64,000 nucleotides of DNA from Jacaranda mimosifolia (GCA_018894105.1 CM032133.1:14026501-14090500); one strand, 5' to 3'; shown: positions 36,656 through 48,300, counted from the stretch's first letter. Numbers and translations: made by a program. The notes: generated by a model not told the origin, from the letters alone.

Positions 36656-37470
36656 GTTTTAAAAGCAATTTATCCACCTCAACAACCTTTTCAAATTTAT
36701 AATAATGGAGATAATTTATACTTTTCTGCATTTCAAAATTTTTTTGAAAATGAAACTCTCCAAATTACTACTGCTGCTATTAATAATTTAGTAAAACGGC
36801 AAAATTATGCTAATATGTATCTTAATATTTTAGGAGAACAAATTGTGTCTACTCATAATAGAGTTGAAAGTTTATATTCTCTTGTTAATCAAGTTAAGAA
36901 TTTGATTAGTGTGGCAAACCTTAATCAAGGACAACCACAATCAATAGAGGTTATTGCTACTCCTAGTATTCAACCTCCTCATGAGATTCATATTTTCAAA
37001 TTAAAATCTATTAGTGAACTAGAAAAAATCCTTGATAATAAGTTTAAGGGATTAAAATTGAATACTCTTAATAAAGAGTTTGAATATGGCATGATTAATA
37101 TTGATAGTTATAAACATTATATTAAAGATGAGATTAATAAAATTGAAAAGTATGCTGATAAGCCTACTATGAGGATGCATTATTATCCCAGACCTTCACC
37201 CCAAGATGTTCTTCATGAGGAACAAGAGTATATTTTCAATAATAGTTATAATGGAAAAAACATTTATGAATGGAATTTAGATGGTTATACTGAAAGACAG
37301 ATTTATAATCTTGTTCATAGAATGCTCATGTATAGTACCATTTCAAAAACAAATGGTAATAGTGATAAAACTGTTGCTAACATGATGGTTACATGTTTCA
37401 CTGGCCAATTAAAAGGTTGGTGGGATAATTACCTTTCTGTTTCTAATAGAATTGAGAGTATGAGTAGTTT
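36656..37470 (+). pseudogene. Endogenous caulimovirid capsid fragment (third copy, plus strand)
   Basis: It reads YPPQQPFQIYNNGDNLYFSA, then an open frame from 36815 with NRVESLYSLVNQVKNLIS, EKYADKPTMRMHYYP, TERQIYNLVHRMLM and FTGQLKGWWDNYL. This is the same protein as 9.9-10.7 kb on the minus strand. It is open for 224 codons and then stops at a head-on junction with opposite-strand leader sequence near 37470. Confidence 0.8.
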
Positions 37471-38225
37471 TAATAATGCAAGGACATAAGGACCAGCCAG
37501 CTATGAAAGGTGGCAAACAAGGGAAGAACCAGCCATGAAGGTGGTGTTTTGCTCAGGAACTCTAACTGTCAAGTCCTAATTACAGATCAAGATTAGGCCC
37601 AACAACGCCCTAAACGCCTTCCACACGGCTTCAACGGGCAAACCCCAAGATCCATAATTAAAACTGCCTATTAAGATCCCAAAACCCCCTTATCATCCTA
37701 TTCTTCTTAACATTTCCTAAAACTTAGCCTTTATAGCATGAGAATCATCATGCCTTATTAGTGTAAAGAAATATGTAGCCCAACACAGAATTAAATTAGC
37801 CTGTCATTCAAGCTAATACAAAGCAAAATAAAGAAATATTAATTCAAAATAGAAATTTAAAAATTACCTAAAGAACTTGGAAGAACTTCAGTCTTCTATT
37901 ATATTTGAAAGATATGAAAAATTTACAGGGTGATATAATGGAGAGTAAGGGAGGTACTAGGAAAGCTTCTCCCCTAAACCTAAAGAGGCCCTTCCTATTT
38001 ATAGACAATTAAGGCCGGACTTCAGATTCTATACAAAACTCTTTTGCGGAAATTTCACATCCGAATAGTACTATTACAAAAGTAACTTTATAAAAGTCAA
38101 AAAGTCAACAGTAAATTTTGCTGGCAAGTCCATTCTTGTCTGATGAATCATCTTCCTCTTTTGTCTGATCATTATCTGGTAGTTGATCCCTGTTTTGACG
38201 TAGATCCTTCTGAGTTTTTCAAATT
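37471..38225 (-). other. Caulimovirid leader and promoter region (third copy)
   Basis: It matches the minus-strand leader at 12.27-12.84 kb, including one copy of the unit duplicated at 5541-6037. The TATA sequence CTATAAATAGG lies at 37994-38004. The primer-binding site and movement protein are missing because the sequence ends at the inversion junction. Confidence 0.7.
37994..38004 (-). promoter_or_regulatory. Pararetroviral TATA box (third copy)
   Basis: CTATAAATAGG on the minus strand, at the same place relative to the 3' ORF and leader as at 12827-12837. Confidence 0.7.
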
Positions 38226-39543
38226 ATTAAGAGTTTCTTTTAAACTCTTAAATACATTATCAATTTCTTCAATTGAAATATTTTCTTCATCATCTGGGTC
38301 TTGAGATTCTCCTGCTAGACAATTGAATTGATTGTCTCCTTTTGATGAAGTTCCATTGATGAACTGGATTTATTGTCCATTTCAGCATCAAGATTTTTTA
38401 TTAAATCTTTTTTCATTTCTTCAATATAAGAATCGATGATTTCATGTCTGGAGATATCTCCTTTTGTGATTTGAATTTTTCTCATCACATGTTGAAATGG
38501 ACTAGGAGATTCTCTCTGCTGCTTAGCTTTTATTAGCTGTTGATATTCTGATATTTTTTCTTGAATATGATCCAAAGTTTCCTGTCCATGAAAAACTCTT
38601 GTTTCTTTATTCTTCAGAAGCAATTTATTCCAGAATTTGGTGAAGAATACTCTCTTCAAGCAAGGAATATTCTGCTGAGTATAAGCCACTTCAGTAGCCC
38701 ACTTCCATATCCATGGGATGGAGAATTCAACAAAGAAATACATTGGGGCAATTCCCTCAATCCATTTATTATGGTATTCCATATTTATAAGTTTGGGTGA
38801 ACAATCAACCCATTCGGTATATAAACCTTTAAAAAGTTCTGGAAGAATTTTTATTGATGGACCATAATTAATCCACCATTCATGAACCCAATTTGGAAGC
38901 TCTCGTTTATAAACTTCAGAGCAAACCTTTATAAACCAAGAATGTTTTCTTTTTGAATTTTCATATAAAAGGGCTTTATTAAATGCCTCAATATAGTCCC
39001 AATAATTAAATTTTTTTCTCTTAGGGTACTAATTCCCCATTCTTCAGAAGATATAATCTTCTTAATTATAATTTTGATAAAATTATAAATGGATCTACTA
39101 TTAGCAGGATAAAAATGATTGATCTCACAGGATCCAGTACTTATGAGTATATTCTCATAATGTATTCTTTGTTTATATGATGCTGCAGCATATGATGCTG
39201 TATCAAGGTACCTTTGCATTAAGGTCCATGGCTCATCTTGCCATTGAAGATCTTTATTTTCCAAAAGTAGTATTACTTATCTGGATAAACTTTTTTCATA
39301 TGTAGAAGAATCATCATTTTCCTCTTCAGCAGTAATATTAGCATAAGAAGGAGTATTACCTTCTTTTTTATCTTTCTGTTTCTTGTATTCAAGAAATTCT
39401 TTGAAAATAGGATCATCTGGAATATTTCCTGATGCTGATGCAATATTAGAGGATATTAACCTCTGATAACCATGCTGTATTATGGTTTTTCCTCTTCCTC
39501 CTCTATTATGGGGGAAGTTTTGACCCCTTCCTCATGGGATCAT
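38226..39543 (-). pseudogene. Endogenous caulimovirid 3' ORF (third copy)
   Basis: The start codon at 39543 overlaps the stop of the RNase H frame as ATGA. Codon 4 is TGA where the other copies have CGA or AGG, so the ORF is closed at once. Downstream pieces remain readable: LQWQDEPWTLMQRYLDTASY (39264-38929) and YFFVEFSIPWIWKW with HIQEKISEYQQLIKAKQQ (38782-38315). Same unknown function as the other two copies. Confidence 0.7.
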
Positions 39544-40545
39544 TCCTGCAAGAACTCACGAGAAAGAAAATTAGGCAGACTATTATCTATGCCTTTTTTA
39601 TAATAAATATTAAAATCAAAATGAGCTAAATGAGCTTGCCATCTAGCAAACATTTGCTTAGAAATATCATGCTTAAAATCTTTATTAAACATGTATTTTG
39701 CAGATTGGCAATTTGTTTTGACAATAAATTTTTGATTATATAAATCATCTTGAAATTCCAAAATACATTTAACAATTGCTAGAATTTCTTTAGCAATAGT
39801 AGAATAATTTTTCTGACTATTATTCCATTTTCCAGAATGAAATCTAACAAGATATTCTTGTTTAGTATATGGATGTATTTGTTTTAAAATTCCTCCATAA
39901 CCAATATCAGAAGCATCAGTTTCTATAATCATCATCCAATTTGGATTAGCAAGCATAAGACAAGGAAGATTATTAACCTTCTGTTTTATAGGTTTAGGAT
40001 CCTTTTTCAATCTATCAGAAAGAATAGCAGTATCTTCTGCTAGATATTTATAATAAGAGGAAATATAATTCAAACTTCCTAAAAATCTTTGTAACTGAGT
40101 TTTATCAGTTATTCTATCAGGAAATTTAGAAGCAAACTCTATACTTCTATTAATAGGAATAATTTTTCCTTTTTCTATATTATGACCAAGAAATCTAACT
40201 TTTGTTTGAAAAATGTTCATTTTAGTTTTAGATATAACTAAACCATTTTGAATAAAAATCTTCTTAAAAATATCAAGATGTTTAAAATACATATCAATAG
40301 TTTTAGAAAAAACTAAGATATCATCAATATATACTATAATTAATGAACTATAAGGTATAAAAATATCATTCATGATTTTTTGAAATTTTGAAGGAGCATT
40401 CTTCAGACCAAATGGCATAACATTCTATTCGAATTGTCCTATTGGAACATTAAAAGCAGTTTTATACCTGTCTTCCTCAGCAATCTGAATTTGCCAATAA
40501 CTTGATTTTAAATTAAAATTTGAAAATATGATAGATTCATCAAGT
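39540..40545 (-). pseudogene. Endogenous caulimovirid reverse transcriptase-RNase H (third copy, truncated)
   Basis: A 292-codon open frame (40418-39540) covers SKFQKIMNDIFIPYSS, the catalytic YIDDILVFSK (YIDD at 40320-40331), thumb RFLGHNIEKG, and RNase H with ETDASDIGYGG and KGIDNSLPNFLSREF. It is the best preserved polymerase piece in the window. The N-terminal RT part breaks off at about 40545, where repeat-block sequence begins. It is not functional as it stands because the first half of RT is missing. Confidence 0.85.
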
Positions 40546-40959
40546 CTAAAGTACATTTTACAAGCAATTGTAGTACATTTTACAAGTAATTATAGTACAA
40601 AATATTCAACCTTTCAGTACATATTATTTGAAAGTGGTAGTATATAATCTGTTTATCTACAGTATATTTTACAAGCAATTGCAGTACAAAATATTCAACA
40701 TTTCAGTACACATTATCTAAAAATTGTAGTATATAATATGTTTATATTAAGTGCATTTTTCAAGCAATTGCAGTACAAATATTCAACATTTCAGTACGCA
40801 TTACTAGGAGTGGTAGTATATAATCTGTTTATGTAAAATACATTTTACAATCAATTATAGTACAAAACATTTAACTTTTCAATACACATTATCTGAAAAC
40901 AGGAGTATATAATTTGTTTATGTAAAGTAAATTTTACAAGGAATTATAGCACAAAACAT
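40546..40959 (+). repeat. Block-A-like repeats next to the caulimovirid edge
   Basis: Units with AGTACATTTTACAAGCAATT, TAGTACAAAATATTCAAC and GTAGTATATAATCTGTTTAT, in the same orientation as block A on the left and opposite to the block at 42800-44090. Confidence 0.75.
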
Positions 40960-41560
40960 TAAAGTTTTATACTTCAACTTAAAATTGTACTACATTATTT
41001 AAGTTTTATACTTCAAGTGTTCTACTAGTTAATTATCCAAAATTATACTGCAATTGCTAGCGTCTTATACTTCAAGTGTTCTGGAATTGTACTTCTTTTT
41101 CTGTAAAATTGTACTTCGTTAATATGAAATTGTACTTTATTTTATACTTCGTTTTACATAAAATTATACTCTATTATTGAATTTTTATACTTCAAGTGTT
41201 TTATTTATTAATTATCCAAAATTGTACTGCAATTACTATGGTTTTATTTTTCAAGTGTTCTAAAATTGTACTTCTTTTTATATAAAATTGTACTTTATTA
41301 CCTAAAATTATACTTTATTTTATATAAAATTGTACTCTATTATTTAAGTTTTATACTTCAAGGGTTCTGCTAATTGATTATCCAAAATTATACTGTAATT
41401 ACTGGCGTCTTATACTTTAAGTATTTTGGAATTGTACTTCAATTTTTATAAAATTGTACTTCGTTTATCTGAAATTGCACTTCATTTTATACTTCATTTT
41501 ACCTAAAATTGTATTCTATTATTGAAGTTCTATATTTCAAGTGTTCTATTTGTTGATTTA
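40960..41560 (-). repeat. Inverted relative of repeat block E
   Basis: TTATACTTCAAGTGTTCT, CCAAAATTATACTGCAATTG and TGTACTTCTTTTT are reverse complements of block E units at 33.7-36.0 kb. Confidence 0.8.
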
Positions 41561-42289
41561 GCATGAAAATGTAGCATGTGCATATTGTCTAGGATATCAA
41601 TGCTTTTGTACTTCAATAAGGGAGATTTATACTTGATTTTGGGATATATATGTACTTCATTGCAGTAATTATGTACTAGATTTAGAGTGAAAAGGTAGCA
41701 TGTGCATGTTGTTCGAGAGCATGAACAAATGCGTGAAATATTACTTCGATAAGGGAGATTTTATACAAAGTGTACTTCAATATAATACCATATATACTTC
41801 GTTTGTTCTATATTTATACTTCATTTATACTGAAAATATACTACCAGAGCATTAACAAATGCGTGAGATATTACTTCAATAAGGGATATTTATACTTGAT
41901 TTCAGGACATATGTACTTCATTGCGGCAATTATGTACTTGATTTCTTGTTTTTTGTACTAATAGTGATGAACTTGAGTTTTGTTCCATGATTTGTCTTTT
42001 ATTTCTTGGTAATTAACAACCAAAACTCTAAAAATGTGTGTAATATTTAGTATGGTATAAATAAAACAATGTTAAAGTATTAAAGTGATAACCACTAGTG
42101 TTTAACGGATTAGAGTTATCATTCGTAGTATCCAAAGCATATTTATGCATTGAAAGTTGTAAACACATGAGCATTTGACAATCATATCCATCCTATCACC
42201 CGTACAAATATGTACTTCATCTGGTTCGATAGTCTCAAAATATTGTACTTGACCCTCCCTACAATTATTAGAGAGTAATTATTCAATTG
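41561..42289 (-). repeat. Inverted relative of repeat block D and degenerate flank
   Basis: 41561-41990 repeats ATGTAGCATGTGCATGTTGT, CTTCAATAAGGGAGATTTAT and related pieces that pair with block D. 41990-42289 is a less repetitive flank with no gene. Confidence 0.55.
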
Positions 42290-42620
42290 CATAAAGTGTA
42301 CTTCAACATAACACCAAATATACTTCGTTTGTTCTGTATTTGTACTTCATTTCCCACATATTGTACTGAACTTCGCTACAATGTTTCACTTTAATAAAAG
42401 TGTAGTTCAATATAACACCATATATACTTTGTTTGTTCTATATTTATACTTCATTTTCCGCATATTATACTGAACCTCACTACAATGTTTTAGTTTAATT
42501 GAAGAATACTTCAACATAACATGATATATACTTCGTTTGTTCTGTATTTGTACTTGATTTCCCGCATATTATACTGAACCTCGTTGTAATATTTCACTTT
42601 AATTGAATGGTACTTCAAAA
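42290..42620 (-). repeat. Inverted relative of repeat block C
   Basis: Three to four copies of TACTTCAACATAACACCA, TATACTTCGTTTGTTCTG and CATATTGTACTGAACTTC, the reverse complement of the 104-bp unit at 28600-30920. Confidence 0.8.
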
Positions 42621-42790
42621 TAACACCATATCCATGTATGTATAAAAATGAATCTTCTTCAATGCATCAAAATGTTTTGACTCCATTTTGGATTTCACAT
42701 GCTCCAATTTAGCCTGAAAATATTGGGGGAGCAACGAGAGCAGACTTCATTATGTCTTGCCTTTGCTGCAATCAAATAAAGAAAAATTAG
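42621..42790 (-). pseudogene. Inverted fragment of the Ulp1-type gene's first exon
   Basis: The reverse complement reads like 25120-25245: CAAGACATAATGAAGTCTGC, then GTCAAAACATTTTGATGCAT. It shows that the right end of the element was made from the left end including the start of this gene. Confidence 0.75.
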
Positions 42791-44090
42791 TATGTAAACA
42801 GGCTATATACTACCACTTTCAAATAATATGTACTGAAAACTTGAATATTTCGTACCACAGTTGCTTCTAAAATGTATTTCAGATACACGGATTATATACT
42901 ACCACTTTCAGATAATGTGTACTGAAAGTTTGAATATTTTGTACTACAGTTGCTTCTAAAATGTACTTCAGATACATAGATTATATACTACCACTTTCAG
43001 ATAATGTGTATTGAAAGCTTGAATATTTTGTACTACAATTGCGTCTAAAATATACTTCAGATATACATGTTATATACTACCACTTTCAGATAATGTCTAC
43101 TGAAAACTTGAATATTTTATACTACAGTTACTTCTAAAATGTACTTTAGATACACAGATTATATACTACCACTTTCAGATAATGTGTACTGAAATGTTGA
43201 ATATTTTGTACTACAGTTGCTTTTAAAATGTACTTTAGATACTCATATTATATACTACCACTTTTAGATAATGTGTACTGAAAGTTTGAATATTTTGTAC
43301 TACATTTGCTTCTAAAATATACTTCAGATACTCAAATTATGTACTATCACTTTCAGATAATGTGTACTGAAAATTTGAATATTTTGTACTACAATTGCTT
43401 TTAAAATATACTTCAGATACACAGGTTATATACTAACACTTTGAGATAATGTGTACTGAAAGCTTTAATATTTTGTGCTGCAGTTGCGTCTAATATGTAC
43501 TTCAAATACACAAGTTATATACTACCGTTTTCAGATAATGTGTACTGAAAACTTAAATATTTTGTACTGCAGTTACTTCTAAAATGTACTTCAAATACAC
43601 AGGTTATGTACTATCACTTTCAGATAATGTGTACTGAAAGCTTGAATATTTTGAACTACAGTTGCTTCTAAAATGTACTTTAGATACTCAGATTATGTAC
43701 TACCACTTTCAGATAATGTGTACTGAAAACTTGAATATTTTGTACTATAGTTGCTTCTAAAATATACTTCAGATAACATGTTATATAATACCACTTTCAG
43801 ATAATATGTATTGAAAACTTGAATATTTTGTATTACAGTTACTTCTAAAATGTACTTTAGATACACAGATTATATACTACCACTTTCAGATAATGTGTAC
43901 TGAAATATTGAATGTTTTGTACTACAATTGCTTTTAAAATGTACTTCAGATACTCATATAATATACTACCACTTTTAGATAATGTGTACTGAAAGCTTGA
44001 ATGTTTTGTACTACATTTGCTTCTAAAATGTACTTTACACAAACATATTATATACTACCATTTTCAGATAATTTTAAGGTATAATTTCAG
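42791..44090 (-). repeat. Tandem-repeat block A (right, inverted)
   Basis: About fourteen copies of a unit of roughly 90 bp: AGATAATGTGTACTGAAAGC, TTGAATATTTTGTACTACAG, TTGCTTCTAAAATGTACTTC and ATTATATACTACCACTTTC. This is the reverse complement of block A on the left and is longer by several units. Confidence 0.9.
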
Positions 44091-44779
44091 GTATAACAAG
44101 TATAAACCCCAAGAAAGTGAAGTATAACTTTCATGCCTTTCAAGTGTAAATCAGAGAATTTTAAATTACAACAAAAATAATATATATAACAAATGGGTTA
44201 AAGTTTTTGACAACTAAAAGAGTTCAAACAAAGAAAGATGAGAAAATCTACATGCAAAACTTATAAAACTGAAAAATATGCACATTTGAAAGAAAGCAAA
44301 GTCCACGATATGAGTAATAGAAAACATACCTTTCTAAACTATGTTCTTCGCTCTTTGTTGGTGTTTTTGGTTGTTCCATTTTCGCAAGTTGCAGACTAGT
44401 AGGGCTTTTTTTTTTTTTTTCCTTCTTGCATCGATTTCGTTTTCCCTTTTCTGTTCTCTCTTTCGTTCACACCATTTTGTTGGCAGACGCAAGACTGTTT
44501 TTCGCGCCTTTTGTTCTTCAGAGGAGAAAATGGTTTCCAAACAAAAAAAAACGTGGTTTTGAAGAAAAGTTGTCATTTGATAGAGTAGGGAGAAGAAAAC
44601 CGCTATTCATTGGTTTTTTTTGTTATTTTGGCTAGGTACAAAGGTATTTAAGTCTTTCTCAAACTTTTGGGGTGTGATTCCTAAAATTTTGGAAAAAGTA
44701 AAGAGTTTAGTGTTTAGAAAATTAAGTGGGGAGTAAAATATAAAATGAAAGTAGGTAAATGAATTTTATCCTAATTAAC
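44091..44779 (-). repeat. Right terminal inverted repeat of the MULE
   Basis: Reverse complement match to 23650-24240, with somewhat more divergence in the A/G-rich middle. It ends CCTAATTAAC at about 44779, after which the similarity to the left flank stops. Confidence 0.8.
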
Positions 44780-45337
44780 CGTATTTTCATTCACAAGTTG
44801 ATGATCTCGATTTACAAATAATTTAAAAATAAAAATGACTTTTAAAATAAGGGGTCATTGGAATTTGGAACACAGATAAACAGACCCCATAAATCTTTTC
44901 GCACAGTTGTGTTCCATACCAAAGGCCATACTGCCCAGCTTAACCTTAACCGCCCAGTGGCACCGAGGCACACACCGCCACCTTTCGGGTTTGGAATTCG
45001 AAATCTTTTCCTCTTCTTTTAGTTCGGCAACCAATACTAGTCCATTCCAGAATAGAAACCCTAATTTCCATCTAAATCTCCTGCAGTTTTCAGAATATGC
45101 AGCTCAGGTGTGATGGCCATGTTTACAAGAACTTGCAAATAGAGTTTTTGTATAGTTCATTGATTCGTCGGAATACTCGTACAGTACCGTAGTTATGTGC
45201 AGAAAGTATTGGCCATACGTTGCAATTTTAACAATCTATTTTATTTTTTTTAGTGTAAATGAGGTATATTGTGCTATCTGTTGCTTTACCATTCTCATGA
45301 TATTGGGTTCTGATGAAATTATTTTGAGTATTGTTAG
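44780..45337 (+). promoter_or_regulatory. Upstream region and 5' leader of MLH3
   Basis: Between the transposon end and the MLH3 start codon lie only 558 bp. The part from about 44900 is GC-richer and contains AAACCCTAATTT (45057-45068), a telo-box-like motif common near transcription starts of plant replication and cell-cycle genes. A 5'-leader intron is possible, since a CAG/GTGTGA junction occurs near 45110, but it cannot be proved. Confidence 0.45.
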
Positions 45338-48300
45338 ATGAGGAATATTGAACGGTTGCCCGAGGCCATCCACAACTCTGTGCGTTCAGGGATTGTGATA
45401 TGTGATTTGACAAGGATTGTTGAGGAGCTGGTTTTTAACAGCCTTGATGCAGGTGCTACAAAGGTAAGTTCTTTTTCTTTTTTCCCCCACTTCTTTTTTG
45501 AAGTTTCGTAGAAATTATGGTGTTGTGGTTCCCGAGAGTTTGTTGAACGTATAGGGATGGGGTTTTGTAGGAGGAACTTTTCCAGCTTTATTCAGGGAGG
45601 GTGAAATTGAAAATTTTGGCCCTAATATTGCAATTGGCAAGAAATATGATTGGTTTAGTGGGAAAGTATTTTTATGGGAGCATGTTCCTTAAGTTTCTGT
45701 TTTCCTCATTTTATGTCTGTGTCAGCAAGCAATAACTTTTGTCACGCATTCATGTTGCATGCCCTCTCCTACCCCCTCTCTCTGCACGTTACATACATGT
45801 GTTTATATAGGAAACTGGTTGCTTGACCACGAGGATAATAGTATAGGAATAAGTTTTCTGGTGATGGAACACATATTACTGCCACTGAATTTTGTGATTT
45901 CAGGCTCATATAGTCATGTTTTGATCTCTCCTAATAGAAATGGTTTACTCTCAAATCTAACTCCATTGCTCCGGTAGGTTTCTGTGGCAGTTGGGGTTGG
46001 TAGCTGCTATGTTAAAGTGGTGGATAATGGTGAGTTCCATTTCCTTTTTTTGCTTCATTTACTTTGAGGACTATAGATGGGAAGTGAGGTGAATGGAGAC
46101 TTTATAATGTCTGTGTTTTGACAAGTAAAAGAGATGGGATGAGAGTGCTTAATAATTTGAATTGTTTGTTATTTGTCAAAAACATTGGTTGCTTTCCACT
46201 GCTCTCAAGATAATTATGGCTTTCTTTCCCTTCTCTTCTGCCCTAAAATAACTGAGCTGGCTTCCTCAATTCTACACATAAGCAAATTCATACATATTTC
46301 CCTCTTTCCCTCATGGAATAGAAAATTGATGAGTAATTCTGTCATGTACATACTCTATATTTTGAAGGATCTGGTATCACACGGGATGGATTGGTGCTGC
46401 TTGGAGAACGATACGGTAATGTCTAATCATGTGGAGAACTTTCTCCTTTGGTTGCTGTCTGCATCTGTATCTTCGCATATGAGAACTTTGTCATCTGAGC
46501 GCAAGATTGCATTTAGCAAAGATAACTAATTATTTCTATCAAAAGATCTTTATGAATGATTAAATTCATAATGTGTGTAATGTGTTGTATGTGTTTTGAC
46601 TACATATGATTGCCAGTTGGGGGCATTGAATGAGATCAAATTGAGGACACACTCAATCCTAAGTGATTATTTGGAATCTGGTTAAGGCTCAACTCATGAT
46701 TGAGTGCAGTGGTAACTATGCATTTCAATATCATCATGTCATTGTTAAATTATCTGCTTAACATTCTATTTTCCACTGAATGTATTTGTTGATGTGTGAT
46801 TGATAAATGGTGGTCAGCTGATCTTGATTGCATTAGAGATGATATGGAAAATAATAAGTACGGCCCATAGGTACAAGTGGGTATCTCAAATGAAATAAAG
46901 ACCATAGTCCAATTTTAACTATTTAATTGCCCATTAGTTCTGCCATTTAGCACATCTGTCAGCTGTAGAATCCTCAGAATGACATAAAAACAGCACCAAA
47001 CAGATGGCTCGGTATGTTTATTCACTTGCCCATGCTTGGATGATGATTCTTAAGTTATTCTCATTTGATGTTAATGGATTGGCGAGCTATTCACTTTGCT
47101 CAAATAGTACTCTCTTCTTTCCAGTTGGAATGTCGCATTTGATTGCTCACAGAGTTTTAAATGAGAGTTGAAAAGGTGAATGTTTTGCACATAAAAGTTG
47201 TGGTTGAGAATAAATGATGTTATATCATTACTTTGAATGAGGATAATTTTGGAAAGAAATTGTCATAATTTAGGAAATAGGACGTTGTTTACAGGCATCC
47301 TAGAAAGGGAATTGTAGAATTCAATTTGGGAATGATGGAGTAGATAATTCTTCCATCCTGATTGTCCATGGTTAAAAAGGTCCCAAGAGATTGACAGACA
47401 AAATTCGTATGTATTTTCTAAAGTGAAATTCGACATTGCAATGCGTTTCAGATGTGTAATTAGGGAGCCATTCAAGGAGAATTATAGAATGGAGAATTAT
47501 AGTCCTCCTTTTAAAAAATAAATAATGTTGAACCGCAATTTTTGTAGTGTTATAGTTATCATGAATGGCAGACAGTTTAATGTCAAAACAAACACTAAGA
47601 ACATGCTTACCTTTGCATCAAAAGTTTGTTTTAGTTCGTGAACACACATTTGAAGATTAAAAATGGATGAATCAATACATGCTATGATGCAAAACACTAT
47701 TGCTTAGTACTTCCGCCAGCTTGTAAAGGCTTTAAACATAACAAATCCAGCAGAAACACATGCACTTCAGGCTAGCATCTCTTTGATTTCTAGGATTTGT
47801 GGTCCAGAGGAATACAGTACTTAATGCCTTACCAAGCAGCAAATGCATAAGCTTGGTTTCTATTTGAAAGTTAATAACTGTGGTTTTCCATATGTTTACA
47901 TTTCTAGACCAGTGTACGCATCAGATGAGTTGTTCATGCCAGTTACCACATAGGCTGAATTCTGCTAATAAATATAGTTGCAAATTGCAATTTCAGTATT
48001 AGAAAAGGATGGTTCATTCTGATCATAGCAATTTTGAGATTGACAAGTATTCAAAGATCATCAAATCATAGTTAAAATTATGCCTTCCTTTTATAGGAGA
48101 AAATGGGAGGCTTTAGAGTTTTGTTATGCTGCTGTTGATGAAAATTAGGTTTTCACTGTGGGAGTTTGCTTGAAGCGTGTGTCGCTTGCATATGGTAGAG
48201 GAGTGGGATTGAGTCCAAAAACTAACAGCTTGTTTGTTTGTGTTTCACTTATTTTCACTATTTAATAAATTATCAACAACTTATCATCATTTTCACTAAT

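Larger units (their letters stand above)
23650..44779. mobile_element. Large Mutator-like element (MULE) carrying an Ulp1-type gene
   Basis: The two ends match as inverted repeats. GTTAATTAG-type termini are followed by CTACTTTCATTTTA, CACTAAACTCT and TTAGGAATCAC on the left plus strand and the right minus strand. The match continues through a coding-like patch, a repeat array and the start of the Ulp1-type gene, so the inverted ends are at least 1.6 kb. Between them lie a MuDR-type transposase (minus), a mobile-domain/Ulp1 gene (plus) and several kilobases of minisatellite. MULEs with Ulp1-like genes (Kaonashi-type) are known in plants. Both genes are broken, so the element is not autonomous now. 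A 9-11 bp target duplication could not be confirmed. The interior also contains later insertions. Confidence 0.8.

Noticed and set aside
44334..44635. Overlapping open frames of 69-80 codons at the right MULE end
   Set aside because: They are low-complexity translations of the A/G- and T-rich terminal repeat, without conservation against the left end.
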